Assembly (NCBI GenBank): GCA_037176885.1
Contig: JAWWNJ010000014.1
Location: 1,240,001-1,304,000 of the forward strand
DNA from: Favolaschia claudopus
Lineage: Eukaryota > Basidiomycota > Agaricomycetes > Agaricales > Mycenaceae
Direction: 5' to 3'
DNA: 64,000 nt
Below the pieces are notes generated by a model that saw nothing but the letters and a program-made list of their open reading frames with translations, was not told the DNA's origin and did no database searches. The number at the start of each line of letters is the position of its first letter. Position 1 is the stretch's first letter. Shown here in pieces: positions 1-10,983 of the stretch. A program made the translations under genes and the position numbers.

Positions 1-46
1 TTCAAGACAATGATCTTGAATTTCATGACAAATACTTCTCACAGTG
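1..46. mobile_element. Right terminus of a CACTA-like element
   Basis: The segment ends in CACAGTG at 40-46. Apart from the base after it, it matches the block ending at 13672, which has the same TTCATGACAAATACTTCT lead-in. The inverted form CACTGTG opens the left ends at 429, 12515 and 50313. Only the edge of this copy is in the window, so its length is unknown. Confidence 0.6.
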
Positions 47-222
47 CCCGTTTGGAGAAACACAGCCCCTCGCGCTCGTTGCGCAGAGAGTTTGAAGGAT
101 CAAGGGCAGCCGAATGATTACCAATTAGTGATACAGTCGATGTACTGCTAGACTCCGACATGGGCCGATAAACGGCCCGCAGTGAGGATAATGGAATATT
201 GATTGATTGATTGATTGAAAAA
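47..222 (+). mobile_element. Possible LINE 3' end with tetranucleotide tail
   Basis: A GC-rich, non-coding stretch ends at about 200-219 in five tandem ATTG units followed by an A run. Short tandem tails of this kind are common at the 3' ends of fungal non-LTR retrotransposons. No coding part is present, so the call rests on the tail alone. Confidence 0.35.
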
Positions 223-428
223 AACCCAATTTTGGGGACGAGTCAAATGTCGCCAAATAGCGTCATAGCGAAACACTTCAAAACACAACAAAATGAGCCA
301 TCCTTTCGCAAATTCACCAGTACTTTCGATGCAATCCGGCTCAAAATGACTTTTTATATCACTATTGTACATCACCGGTCATAATTCCGTCGGAGAAAAT
401 AATATTTCGCATTAGTGCATTTGCCTGC

Positions 429-640
429 CACTGTGCAGAGGGAAGGTTTTGAAATTCATATGCATGATGTTGTTCAGGACCTTGTGTCAGGTATTTCGTC
501 GTCATTTGTGTTGAATTTCATGATCTTTCGTCGGATTTCATGACGAAACGTTACGATCCGGGGTCCTGAAATTCCTAACGACTGTGGGCCCGTTCCTAAC
601 GTTTTTTCATGACATTTTGTCATGATCTTCGCAATGGTGG
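429..640 (+). mobile_element. Left terminus of a CACTA-like element
   Basis: Starts CACTGTGCAGAGGGAAGG and is almost identical to 12515-12715. The block is crowded with ATTTCATGA/TCATGAAAT motifs on both strands, as in the subterminal regions of CACTA (EnSpm-type) transposons. Homology stops near 640. No matching right end was found downstream, so this is a fragment or its partner end has been lost. Confidence 0.6.
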
Positions 641-737
641 GCGCGGGATATGTGATCTATCACGAGGAAAGTTATGCTCAGTCTACGAGCTGTACTGAAT
701 CTTCCTGACTGACATGACCAGTGCATGAGATGTCAGT

Positions 738-1388
738 GGTTTTTTGACCGATCCCGGCCGTCTTTGCACCTTTTTGTATGATTCCAGGTGGTGAGTGTAT
801 GTAAACTGCACCTGCAACAAATTACTGACCATCACCAAGATCAAAAATAATTGATGTTTGGCCGAAAATGGCCAAACGATCTTGTAGCTCAAAACCTCAA
901 TTTTGTGAGTCAACGGGACTTTTTTTGTTCGAATAATAGTTTAGACTGTCTTGTAGCGCCATCAAAACTGAGTGACTTTACAACTTGATTGAAGTCAAAT
1001 GGTGCAGCCGTTGTTGAGATATCGCGCTCTGAAGTTGGCCACTTTTGGCTGTTTTTACCATTTTTGGCTATTTTACGGCAATTTTGGCAAACTTGCAAGC
1101 ACGATATCTCAAGAATGGCTGCACCGTTTTGCTTCATCTAAATTCTGAATCTCAAAAGTTTTTTTAGAGGTACACCCTGCGTGCGAGGTATTTCTGTGAA
1201 AAAAAATTCTTGCTGAGTTAGAAAAATCAATTTCGGAGTTGTCTGATTGTTTGGCTGTTTTTAGCCAAATATCAATTATATTGGATCTCGGTGATGGTCA
1301 GTAATTTGCTGCAAGTGTAGTCTACATACACCCAGCACCTGGAATTATAGAAAAGGGTGCAAAGACAGCCGAAATCGGTCAAAGAACC
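738..1388. mobile_element. 651-bp foldback (long inverted repeat) element
   Basis: The outer arms pair over more than 100 bp: 738-770 with 1356-1388, and the conserved stretch around 790-860 with 1240-1330. A second inner pair sits at about 1000-1035 and 1095-1130, around an AGATATC core. The whole unit is close to one large imperfect palindrome. It has no ORF of its own worth calling. The TSD is not clear. Confidence 0.6.
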
Positions 1389-1441
1389 GACCGTCCATGA
1401 CTTTTTCTCACTACGAGCCAGAATGGATTCAATATGTTTGA

Positions 1442-2110
1442 GGCAAGTCTTTTCATACGCTTCGCAGTATTAATTTCGGACTCAATTTTAATCAGCTCTT
1501 TCGTTCTTTCCCTGGTGGAACCGAGCGGTTCCTCAGCCAGATATGGGCTTCACGAGTTCAAGATTTCTCTTCGCTTGAGCCCAATCTCGACATCGTTTGC
1601 CCCTCTGCGCGGGATATCGCTCATGCGATGATTAACCTTCCATCTATTGTCAATCTGCCTGCTGTCCTTCGCGGCTTCTTTTCGCGTACGGGAATACCCT
1701 GCGCCGGGCGATTCGAAATTGCTAAACCCGCCATTCATCCCATCGTTCCTTTATCTCGCATCGATTCTCCATCATTTCGCCCGCAGATGTTCGTATGGGC
1801 AGCGACGGGTGCGCCGTGTGTTGAGCTTACACAAGGTATTTCTGCCGTCTTTGCTCTTCCCAGCAACACCGACTACGATATAGATGAGCGGAAGCGCGCA
1901 GCAGGCATGGCAGAGGGAACAATCGCATTCCGCAGCTGTCTTCGATCCGCCTGGATTCCTTTGTCTCATCTGGTGAAATTACACCTCGCAACTTACCCCG
2001 CTCGGGATGAGCATGGGAATGCGGTCGAGCCGCTGACCCTTGAAGATGCTCTCGACGATTGGCTGTTAACCCAAATTGTCACTGCAATCGGTGATTTGAC
2101 CGTCCTATAG
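1442..2110 (+). CDS. Unrecognised hypothetical protein, 5' end uncertain
   Basis: One frame is open from just after a TGA at 1439 to the TAG at 2108, about 222 codons. The first obvious ATG in this frame is at 1628 (160 aa), but the frame reads well before it (around GGTERFLSQIW), so a start in an upstream exon is likely. I recognise no domain. The C-terminal part (WIPLSHLVKLHLATYPAR, then an acidic stretch) looks like real protein rather than a chance frame. It could be a relic of a mobile element or a small fungal orphan gene. Confidence 0.35.
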   Translation, partial: GKSFHTLRSINFGLNFNQLFRSFPGGTERFLSQIWASRVQDFSSLEPNLDIVCPSARDIAHAMINLPSIVNLPAVLRGFFSRTGIPCAGRFEIAKPAIHPIVPLSRIDSPSFRPQMFVWAATGAPCVELTQGISAVFALPSNTDYDIDERKRAAGMAEGTIAFRSCLRSAWIPLSHLVKLHLATYPARDEHGNAVEPLTLEDALDDWLLTQIVTAIGDLTVL

Positions 2111-2389
2111 ATTGTGAGTTCATTTCCTTATCCTTTTTCTTTCTGACTCCTTCTCAGATAATCTGGTGTCAAGATGTCTCGCATTTGACGAATCTTTCCT
2201 TATCTTTCCTTTTCCATTCCATTTCACTCCTGCCGATCTATGATCCTTTTGATCTTGTCGATCTCCGAAGACATCTTTACCGCCGTACCGTACCCTATAT
2301 TCGCTCTCTATCCTTATTCCCTTCACTTGGTGAAGCTTTGATTTCCTCTATTTACTGTCTCTCCTTTTAATCCTCACTCCTGCCTTCAA

Positions 2390-3713
2390 TTCGGGTTTAC
2401 TTCCCAAAGCGACATAGGACAAGCCAATGGAATTCAAAATTGGTAACCGGCAACTGCCGCCATCAACTGCCACCTCAATTTCTCGCAGGGAGTCCGTCAC
2501 TCCGTCTCTGAACTCACAGTTTTTGCGCTCATCTCGTCTTTGCATCCCCGTCTCCCTGGTACTTCTTGGTCTATTGTTATTCATGGGCTCTTTCTCATCC
2601 CGGAACTTTCAAAATTGGCAAGAAGGAAACCTTGACAAAAACTGTGAATCGACTCGTCTGCGCACACTTGAAAGCATCGTCTTTGCGCCGTGGAGAACGA
2701 CAGAACCTTGCTCTGATCGGGACCCGTCTCCCTCTGATTCAAGCACGGAATTTTTGGCTTTAAATTTTTGCCTGCGACGTCTCAGCGATCTAAGGTGTGT
2801 GACTGCCTCTCGCGTGACCGTCCCCTCTCTTGCTAACCATTTCTTACACCCAGATGCCGCCTCGTTGCACCGACGCTCATTGTCTGTCGTATACTGTGGC
2901 GGCATCCGGGTATGGCTATGATTCTTGTTGAGTACCCCTTCAGCCGCCCACATACTTACCTCGCGCTAGCGGCGAATCAGCGCTCTGTGTCTCTACAACG
3001 CAATGAGACGCCCCTTCCACCTCGTCAGCAGCATCTGCAGGATCATTCGACCATAGCGTGCCAGCTCAAGTGTCAAACGCTGGTTGGGCCGTGTTTGGAG
3101 TCATCGTCGTATAGATGCACACAACTGACGAGCGCAATGTAGACGCGCACAAACGGCGAGCGCGACTTCGCGCGACGTTCTTTGTGAGCATCTAACGACG
3201 TCGCGTCGGGTGTTCTCTGCGTCATTTGGAAGGAATAATAATCCATAAGGTATGTACTGTGATGCGGTGGTTCTCCTCGATGTCTCGTCCCGGTATCCTT
3301 CTAAATTTTCGGTTTCTGCCCCATTAACGGGGACAATTTTGTCGTCGAGGGAAATTACTCTTCCCCCGCGTCTCGGCCTTATTTAGGGCCTCAGCGCTTC
3401 CAAACTTTTCATGCCGTTCAAGCCAATTTTCGATTTAGCTTAAATCAAATACACAGCCTCATCCAAAATGTATATAGGCCTTCAGACTGTATGATTCTAT
3501 TACTTGCAGGAATTTATCGAAAAGTTTGAGCCTGAGGAATATCGAAAAGTTTGAGCCTGAGGAAGTAACTCTGAAGTCGGATTGAGTTTTGGGTCAATCC
3601 ACGGCGAATGCCGAGTTTGACAGGGGGGATCAGTCGGAATCGCGGGGATCAAACAGGATCATTTGCCTATGTCTAGCCGAGACATAGCCAACCACAGGCA
3701 CGGTTAATGAGCC
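2390..3713 (+). repeat. Dispersed repeat R1, copy A
   Basis: Direct-oriented relative of 8020-9480. Shared landmarks are the opening TTCGGGTTT, the CACCGGCAACTGCCGCCATC segment, the ACGACGTCGCG block near 3195, and a closing hairpin GGCTATGTC/GACATAGCC followed by TTAATGAGCC. The copies differ by substitutions and indels. I found no terminal inverted repeat, no TG..CA ends and no protein. Short frames here (for example 2427-2921) are unlikely to be genes. Confidence 0.6.
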
Positions 3714-5031
3714 TTGTTATAGACCCAAACAACGGTTTTGCACGAGCCGATTTCTCCAAAACTCAAAATCAAAAAAATTGACCCCAAAATTTTGGCCGAA
3801 CACCGAGATTTCATGGGAAAATTACGAAACATAGCGCAATCGACTCCGTTAATCGAGCTGGTTCTGTCCCTGATAACATCAAAGCAATTTCACGAGCCGT
3901 TTTGGCACGAATTCCTTGGGAAACATCGCCGTATTTGGACAACTTACATCATGTTGATTGGGGGAGCTTGCTCCCCCTTTTATCAGAGCCGTCACCGAAA
4001 AGCAATAAGCTGTGCTAGACGGCTTTTTGATGGCGTCACTGCCCTTGACGTGCGCACGTCAAGATTGGCGTGCTCCGAGTGATACGATGTTCTTCCGAGT
4101 GATCCATCCTGATCCCTACTGATCCAGACTGATTGCAGCGTGATGGTCAAGTGTTGGTGCATCCTTTTCAACTGATGGTGCACCCGTCCTTGACTCTGCC
4201 CGAGGCTGCTTAACGGAAGGGAAAATACAGTTCTCTTTTTCATACACGGTACAGGGGGGCAGGTTCTGGCGCCATTAGTTTCCCAGAAAGTCGCTGTAAA
4301 GAGGCGATGAAAATAGATGATATCAATGTTGCAGCTTGCTGTTATAGTGTCTGTATAGAGAGACCACGGTTCTGAGCGAAAATTCAAAAACTTGACTCTT
4401 CAGAACGTCATTGCCCGGCATAAGTAAAGTTTTGTTCACAACAGTAGATTATATGCGTGAAAAGAATCCGGCCGAATTATGCGCCAAACAACTGCGCAAC
4501 ATTGATATTGTTAATCCGTGTGCCATTCCAGTAACAATTTACACAAGCTCCCCCTGCTGTAGGCCGGTACTCCGGCATACAAATCATATTCAATTCTATC
4601 ACAGACCATGTGTCAACATGCTTGCCGATCACCATGCCGTGCCGCTGCCGTGGGTTGGTGCTGAGAATTTGGACGGATTACCGCTCAGATTGTAGTTCAG
4701 GCCGTCACCCTTCCACTTACACCTGCCAAGGATCAGTAATTTTGCGCTCGGAGCTCAAAAGGGGTACACACAGTTTCGATCTTTGACCTCAAAAATTTGG
4801 CCACAGCCAAAATGTCGTGGGAAAAACTTCGGAGGTGGTTTTTTGAGCTTTTCAGGGGTCGGCGAATCCGAATCTGAAGTCAGATTTATCCCCAAAATTC
4901 CCGTTCGCCAGCAATCAACATTGTCGACTTTGCGTGTCCGGCACTGGTACCGGCGAAAAAAATGACCGATTACATAAGAAAATGAGGTCTTAACGTAAAT
5001 CAAAAAATTTTGGTTTCAAGCAGCTGATCAC
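3714..5031. other. Non-coding region between repeat R1 and the monooxygenase gene
   Basis: No convincing gene. The stretch holds small palindromes, such as one in the AGCTTGCT context near 3970 and a TGACGTGCGCACGTCA palindrome near 4050. Frames up to 131 codons lack any recognisable domain and overlap on both strands. I see no terminal repeats. Confidence 0.4.
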
Positions 5032-6985
5032 TCACGGCACGTGTGCTGAAAAGGTGGCAGTTGGCACTGTAGTATCCAAATGCTCAAGTGAGTAGTGTAC
5101 TCGAGTACATGGAGCGATAATGTGAGTTGACGGTGAAAGCTCAAAAATGGCAGCAGTAGGCTGGGTTGGGGTAAGCGGTTTGGACAAACACCGATTCCAG
5201 CAAAGACGTTTGCGGGTCCCCCGTGTGTCTTCATTCTCCAGAGATCGCGCCCTCAGCCGTCCCCAAGTCACCCACCAATTATCCGCCTCATCCTCCGCAT
5301 CGTAACCAAACACCGTCTTGATCTCCGCCCACTCGGCCGACTCCTCTTCATCGCCCGAATAAACGAACAGATCGTCCCCTGATTTGTACTTGGCTTGCAT
5401 AGCCTGATCACGGGCCGCCTGGTCGGGACAGTTGGGCATGCCCATGTAGTGGATGATACCTGTTTCCGAGGCGAGCACGGATTCGGTGCGCGGTTGGCGG
5501 AGTTCTTGGAAAGCATAGAGGAAGTCGGTGATTTGGCTGTCGGTGGCAAGATGTGAGAAGAGTTTGGCAAGGACTGCGCCGTCTTCGAGGCCCATGGCGT
5601 ATTGCTGCGTGGATCCAGGCTAATCAGTTGAGATGAGTTTCGTGGTGATGGAGATGGAGAAAGTGATTACAGGTATCGGATGAGCCGCTCCGCCAACGAC
5701 AACCAGTCGCCCGGTGCCATCCAGCCAGTCCTCAAGCGCTGGATGTGCGTAGACTGAGAAGCGCCGTGGTTGTTCTATTAGCGGGCCAAGATTTCGCAGT
5801 CTGAACTGATGTCAGCACGGACAAGAAAACATAGTCCAGTATCTACCTTGGGCACACACTTTGTAAAGCAACCCGCATTCCATCTGCGGGAGAGTTCTCA
5901 AATTCGTCCCAAGGGCGATATAACGTGAACGTAAATGAAGGAGCACCACCCTACAGCAGCGATTAAGGCTCTGACAATCCTCGACACAGTAAATCCATAC
6001 AGTAGGGTGACTGATGACGGATTGATTGTTCCCGAAGAAAGAGAACATGGAGATCTGAATAAGGATAAGTACTTAGTAGGTCATAGACACGACAACGAAC
6101 TACTTTAGGGTCATAGAAATGTTTGGATTGGGGGTCGTTTTCCACCAAAGCTCTGGGTATAATCGCACTGGATACGGAGTTATGTCTTGCCAAGGAAAAC
6201 ACTGGGATCTCACCTGTACATGCACAAGGGCGGTGTGGTTGCTTCCTCGATGTTCTGCTCTGCCAATAATATTGGTCGTATGAGGCCAAATACACCGTCA
6301 GCTCCAATAATTACATCAGCCGTTAATGTTTCCCCAGAGTTGAAGGCGACCGCACGGTGCTCAGGGTCAAAAGATACCGCGGTAGCACCTAGGCGGACAG
6401 TGGCGCCTTGACCAACAGCAACATCATACATCATCTTCCGAAGATCAGCAAGCTTCATTTCCTTCAGTAATATATTGTATATAGTGGAGAGCGCAAACTC
6501 ACATGGCCGAAAAGAAACTCCCCCTGCGTTTCTCGTAAAGCCTCGTCATCCCAATAGTGATCCCCCAGACGATCCCCTGTCTCCACTGGTTGCGTTTAAT
6601 GAATGAGGATCTAGGGGAGGGTTGTCAACAAGAAAAAACGCACGGCGGGAGATTTGGATTTGCTTCAACTTGACGGCGACTGCGGAAACTTCGGGCTCCA
6701 GATTCCAGCGATACAAGATATTCTAGGTGGAAGGCGAATGCCGCGGCCAACCTGAGAAAAAAATATTCATGAGAGTTGAATATAACTTGCAGCAGCGAAC
6801 AGGATCTGCCACCACAAGCATACATCAGATTGTCCTATTTCCTTCTCCCGCTCGATGGCCCACTCTTTGCAGGGCTATGGCGCACGAAAGGCCAGAGATC
6901 CCAGCACCAATGATGAGAAAGTTGATGGTCAACTTTGCCTGTTTCGCTGCATTCTTGCGGACAAGAATAAGAAGACGATGGGTTG
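5032..6985 (-). CDS. FAD-dependent monooxygenase, salicylate hydroxylase-like, multi-exon
   Basis: Predicted flavoprotein hydroxylase of the UbiH/PHBH fold. Reading the minus strand, an N-terminal exon near 6830-6985 encodes the FAD Rossmann motif FLIIGAGISGLS. Around 6470-6560 lie GDRLGDHYWDDEAL and FLFGH, followed by a GT-AG intron and MKLADLRKMMYDVA. GADGVFGLIRP marks the middle motif. Further on, ALEDWLDGTGRLVVVGGAAHP matches the second FAD motif, usually GDAAHP or GEAAHP, here with G in place of the acidic residue. An intron at 5620-5670 separates this from the last exon, which reads PGSTQQYAMGLEDGAVLAKLF and on to WWVTWGRLRARS. I found no in-frame ATG just before the Rossmann motif, and the piece between about 6590 and 6730 needs a frame change or an unseen intron. 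The gene may therefore be mis-started or decaying. It is the only enzyme gene in the window. Confidence 0.7.
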
Positions 6986-7023
6986 GTTATACAGGGATTC
7001 CGAAGGGCAGAATAGGTGTACAA

Positions 7024-7509
7024 TTACCAGGCCTTAGAGCCCTACACAAGTTAATTATCACCCCTTTAAAAGATGGCAGGGTACATACATATTCAGGTTC
7101 ACGACTCTGTGGAACATCAATCATCCATTCACTGCTCAATGCTGGAACACATACATCTTCAAGGAGACCAAACACAGCCGGAACGATGATTGGCGAATTT
7201 ATGCCCATAACTTCATGAAGGTTGAGTTCAGACAGAACGTGGCTGTCACGTGCTTGGCCATTTTTTTTTTTTTGTGGTGACCAGCAACTGGCAGGGATCA
7301 AATGTCTCACTGGTCTGTTTGTTGTTGTTGTTGTTGTCCCCTGCCAAATGCATGGCAAATCACTGATTTTCCTTGACTTTGTCGTTTCTCCCTGTCTGTG
7401 CTGGAGTTGAGGGCATCACTGGTCGCTATATACAGTACATCTTCCCCCTCCAGCATAGCGCATAGCATCCTTGAGTAGTCCGTCTTCTTTCTTCATGAGT
7501 TGACGCTTG
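7024..7509. other. Upstream region of the monooxygenase with homopolymer and GTT repeats
   Basis: Non-coding. Contains a T run of about 13 at 7261-7273 and a (GTT)n stretch near 7320-7336. This is where the promoter and 5' exon of the minus-strand monooxygenase would be expected, but I see no convincing TATA box or ATG exon. Confidence 0.35.
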
Positions 7510-7511
7510 CC

Positions 7512-7593
7512 AAGGGTTTTACTGGCCGTGGCCATGGGCTTTAATCGGTCTGCCGACGATTTTGCCATCACCCTTGGAATGGCGGGGTTGCCG
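7512..7593 (+). repeat. Short dispersed repeat, copy 1
   Basis: About 80 bp running from the GGGTTTTACTGG motif to CACCCTTGGAATGGCGGGGT. A near-identical block lies at 9525-9603, immediately before an LTR fragment. It has no coding role that I can see. The copies flank R1 copy B and may be pieces of one older repeat. Confidence 0.55.
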
Positions 7594-8019
7594 GTCACTG
7601 TTATTTGGAACCACCTCACGTCACGTGCTCTTTCTTCAACAAGTATGGCAACAGCCGCAACACCGGCGCGGATGCTCTTCTTGATTGCGTGGAGCTTCCA
7701 CGCCGATTCCCTTGCTCCGTTTGTCAGCCACGTTTCGTCGGACCTCTTTCTACTTCCCTTTTCCTGAAAAATCGGTCATTTCGAGGCTTATGTACTATGT
7801 CTGTGGTTACGGAGAATTAATCAAGTTTTCAAGTTGCAGAAAGAGAGAAAAAAAGAGGGAAAAAGAGGAGAGATTATTAGATACCTCTGCATGAATGTCC
7901 CCAAATTTCAGAGCTCCAACTTTGCTGCAGCAAGCTCAGTCTGCAATTCGGCATCTTGATTTCATCTTGATTCTTTTGCCATATCGAGTAAACATCAAGG
8001 TATTCAAGACTATGTCTAT

Positions 8020-9480
8020 TCGGGTTTGCGTCCCAAAACAACATAGGACACAGCCAATGGTATTCAAGATTGGTCACCGGCAACTGCCGCCATCAACTGC
8101 CAACTCACTTTCCTGTGCCACTCTGTGCCAATTCCGTCGCAAACTCTCCGTCCCTCTGTTCTCATCTTGTCGTCTCTCTCCCTGGCGCTCCTTGGTTTCT
8201 TGCTCTCTTTGAGTCTTGACTCTCTTTCAATTCTGGTGCTTGGCTGGGGCTTTCAAAACTGATGGCAACAATAAGTACTGTACTTGCTTGTGAATCGACA
8301 TCTCGTCTCGTCTGCACAACACCTATGCGCCGGAAGCTCAGTCTGAGCGTCTCGAAGAACGACAAAAGTTGATGTTGCTTTACTCGGGACACGTCTCCCC
8401 ATATCTCAAGCATAAAATTTGTGGCTCTGGTTCTGGCCTGCGACGACTCCATAAGGTGCGTGCCCGGCTCTCGCGTCCTCTCTCTTGCTAACCATACAAT
8501 ACAGAAATAATTTTCGACCCCGCCAACCATCTATTCCATTCAGATGCCACCACACCGTCGACGCGACGTCTGTCGGTGCGGCACGCCGGCATCTGGGTAT
8601 CGCGCGTGCACTCCTCGCTCGCTCTCAAGCACGTCTGCGCGCTCGAGAGCGCGTGTAGGAGTCGCCTCCTCTGCAAGACAACGAGCGAGCACGAAGTGCG
8701 TGTTGTGTTTGTAGTCATCGTCGTATAGAGTCGATGCACGCAAACGACGAGCGCAATGTAGGCGCGCACAAACGGCGAGCGCGACTTCGCGCGGCGTTCT
8801 TTGTGCGCGTCTAACGACGTCGCGTTGAGTGCTCTCTGCGTCATTCAGAACAATGATTCATAATGCAAGGTTTCTGTGCTGCGACGCACCTCGACGTCTC
8901 GTGCCAATATCCTTCTGAGTTTCAGTTTCTGGACCCCTCAACGGGGACAATTTTACTGTGAAGGACAATAATTTTTTGTCCCGCGTCTTGGCTCTATTCG
9001 AGGCCTCAGCGCTTCAAAGCTTTCCGCTGTTCAAGTTAATCGCGGCACCTTAGCTTATAAAAGATTGAATTCCTGCTTAACCTTGGGAAGATAATCCCAT
9101 CTATCTCACAGTTGACTACATTGAAATCTCTGTTAAGCTTTGTGCTGAGGTGTGCTGCGCTTTGTATGACTTCGGAGGTCAAAGTCTATGTCTCCCTCCC
9201 CAGTCTCGTCACTGTTTCAACATTTTGTCTTGGAAATCAAATAAGCAACCTATTTCAAAATGTATATAGGCTTTCAAACTTCGTACTCGTTCAATCTGCA
9301 GGGATTTATTGAGACCTTTGAGCCTGGGGAAGTAATCTTGAAGTCGGACTGAGTTTTGGGTGGATCGACGGCAAATCCCGAGTTTGACAAGGGGGATCAG
9401 CCGGAATCGCAAGGATCAGACAGGATCATTTGGCTATGTCTAGCCGAGACATAGCCAACCACAGGCACGGTTAATGAGCC
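8020..9480 (+). repeat. Dispersed repeat R1, copy B
   Basis: Second direct copy of the 2390-3713 repeat, about 140 bp longer. The largest difference is a block of extra GC-rich sequence near 8580-8700. The same closing hairpin lies at 9431-9457 and the same TTAATGAGCC boundary at 9471-9480. Sequence outside both boundaries is unrelated, so the edges are real. Function and class are unknown. Confidence 0.6.
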
Positions 9481-9524
9481 CATTTCGAGGGCTTTAATTC
9501 GCCGGAAATAGCCTCAGATTGCCG

Positions 9525-9603
9525 AGGGTTTTACTGGGCGGGGCCATCGGCTTTAATCGGTCTGGCGACCGATTTGCCATCACCCTTGGAATGGCGGGGT
9601 TGC
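9525..9603 (+). repeat. Short dispersed repeat, copy 2
   Basis: Matches 7512-7593. It ends abruptly at about 9603, where sequence homologous to the LTR of the 56-63.5 kb Gypsy element begins. Confidence 0.5.
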
Positions 9604-9623
9604 CCTATGTCATCGTGGAGTAA
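9604..9623 (+). mobile_element. LTR fragment, left piece, of the 56-63.5 kb Gypsy family
   Basis: CCCTATGTCATCGTGGAGTAA is also present in the complete LTR, on the other strand, near 63397. The LTR resumes at 10414 after a LINE insertion. CGTGGAGTAA occurs at both 9614-9623 and 10414-10423 as a 10-bp target-site duplication. Confidence 0.7.
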
Positions 9624-10413
9624 TGATGATGATGATGATGATGAAATCCACTAACGTGCTCGAGCCGCTGTAAGCGGCTATGGTACACGATACTTTGCTA
9701 CTTTACTACTTTCCAACTATTTCTGAACGTATGTCCATCGTAGACCGTAATACATGCAGAGCAGGTGAAGCGGGCGACAAACTCCGGGAAATTACCCATT
9801 GAATAGGGCACAGTGGATGAAGTAGATGGTAGATATTGAGATGAATCTGTTGATGGGTTCAGAGCAGGGTTTCGGTTTCGTATGGCGAGAAATAAGGGAA
9901 AGAATTTTCAATGATCCGGAGGGACCTTGAAGAGAGGACCAGCGGCTGCATGTTCTGCAGAAATACGGAGCAGAATGACTTGGCGGATAGGGCATGACAA
10001 GTCCGTCGCCCGGTGAGGGCCGCCACAGCCGCGCAGACCACATTTGACTGGTAGAAGAGTACATTTGGCGAGGGGTTGGCATGGAGTAGAGTGCGGGCAT
10101 TGGCAGTTGGAAGTTGGATGATCGGAAGCGCAGATGCCGCAGATAGCGGGACGCTTGCATTGAGACGCAATATGGCCAAACGAGTAGCAGTTGAAGCACT
10201 GTAAGGGTTGTGGTGAGTACCTTTCAGTACGATGGAGGTGTCCGTGAAGCGCCAGGCGCTGAGAAATAGCGAGGTTGGCAGCAGTTGGATTCCCAAAGTG
10301 AAGGACAATCGAAGAGTGTTGTTTCGCTTTTCGCACCTCGTCGTCAGAACGGCGACCAATCCAGTGTACCCTGACAAGAGACCTGGGCATCCAGTTGCCC
10401 TCATTAGCCTCGA
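9624..10413 (-). mobile_element. Truncated LINE fragment with zinc-knuckle ORF1
   Basis: Minus-strand insertion flanked by the 10-bp TSD CGTGGAGTAA. At the element's 3' end (left here) is a (CAT)n tail, seen as TGATGATGATG at 9624-9643. The minus strand encodes the cysteine-rich C-terminal part of a LINE ORF1 in the frame ending at 9908: LQCFNCYSFGHIASQCKR (a CCHC knuckle), CGICASDHPTSNC and CGLRGCGGPHRATDLSC. This is typical of Tad/I-like fungal LINEs. No endonuclease or reverse transcriptase is present. The fragment goes from ORF1 almost straight to the tail, so it is internally deleted as well as 5' truncated, and cannot move by itself. Confidence 0.75.
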
Positions 10414-10645
10414 CGTGGAGTAAGGCATGTGACTTGGCCCGGGATCATTGCCGATTGCTCCGAGCTTGTGGGAACTAGTTACTATATGTTTACTGCACCT
10501 AGCGTGGGAATCCTCAGCCTTTCTTCTCTTCGGATTCTCCCTCGCTAGGTGCGCTGTGATGTATTCTTAGTAGCTTCTTAATTAACTTCGGATTCTCCCT
10601 CGCTAGACCCTCGAGATATCTCGGGTCCTTAAGGTTGCCCTTACA
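10414..10645 (+). mobile_element. LTR fragment, right piece, of the 56-63.5 kb Gypsy family
   Basis: Continues the LTR begun at 9604. It reads through the TATATGTTTACTG box and the AGCCTTTCTTCT start-site motif and ends CCCTTACA at 10645. It is in the opposite orientation to the 56-63.5 kb element and clearly diverged, so it is an older solo or truncated LTR. No attached gag or pol was seen. Confidence 0.75.
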
Positions 10646-10983
10646 CTATAGTACAGACAGCACCACAGGGAAATGCTCAACCAGCTCAACCTCGCAGACT
10701 GGTTGCAAGAGAACCATGTCCAGATGATCCTAGCCAACTGTACTGTAAACTGGCAGCCACTTTAAACTTGCAGCTGACTTTGCAGACCATCGAACCTGTA
10801 AACAGCGGAATAATCAAAATACTCAGGCTGCTATAAATCAAGACCTTCAGCAGCAGTTGGATCTTCCTCCTCAGGCAATTACTCCACAGCACAATATAGA
10901 TGCAGCTCTTTCAGATCTAGCTGATGTTGGGGCCTGGTGAAGGCCTGTTACATATCTGATCTTATATAAATAGTAGTAGATTA
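10646..10983 (+). pseudogene. Unrecognised decayed coding remnant
   Basis: The plus strand reads ANCTVNWQPL and, after frame changes, QRNNQNTQAAINQDLQQQ and then ITPQHNIDAALSDLADVGAW before a TGA near 10940. The composition looks like the glutamine-rich C-terminal tail of a protein. I cannot name the family, and several stops and shifts make it a remnant at best. Confidence 0.25.

Noticed and set aside
2120..2953. Several frames of 60-164 codons on both strands
   Set aside because: They overlap each other and lie within the non-coding R1 repeat; no conserved motif.
3660..3713. Helitron 3' end (hairpin near the edge of R1)
   Set aside because: The hairpin is strong, but no CTRR follows it and the 5' edge is not an A/TC junction in either copy.
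2390..9480. R1 repeat copies as LTRs of one retrotransposon around the monooxygenase
   Set aside because: No TG..CA ends, no TSD, no retroelement genes between them, and the copies differ in length by about 140 bp.
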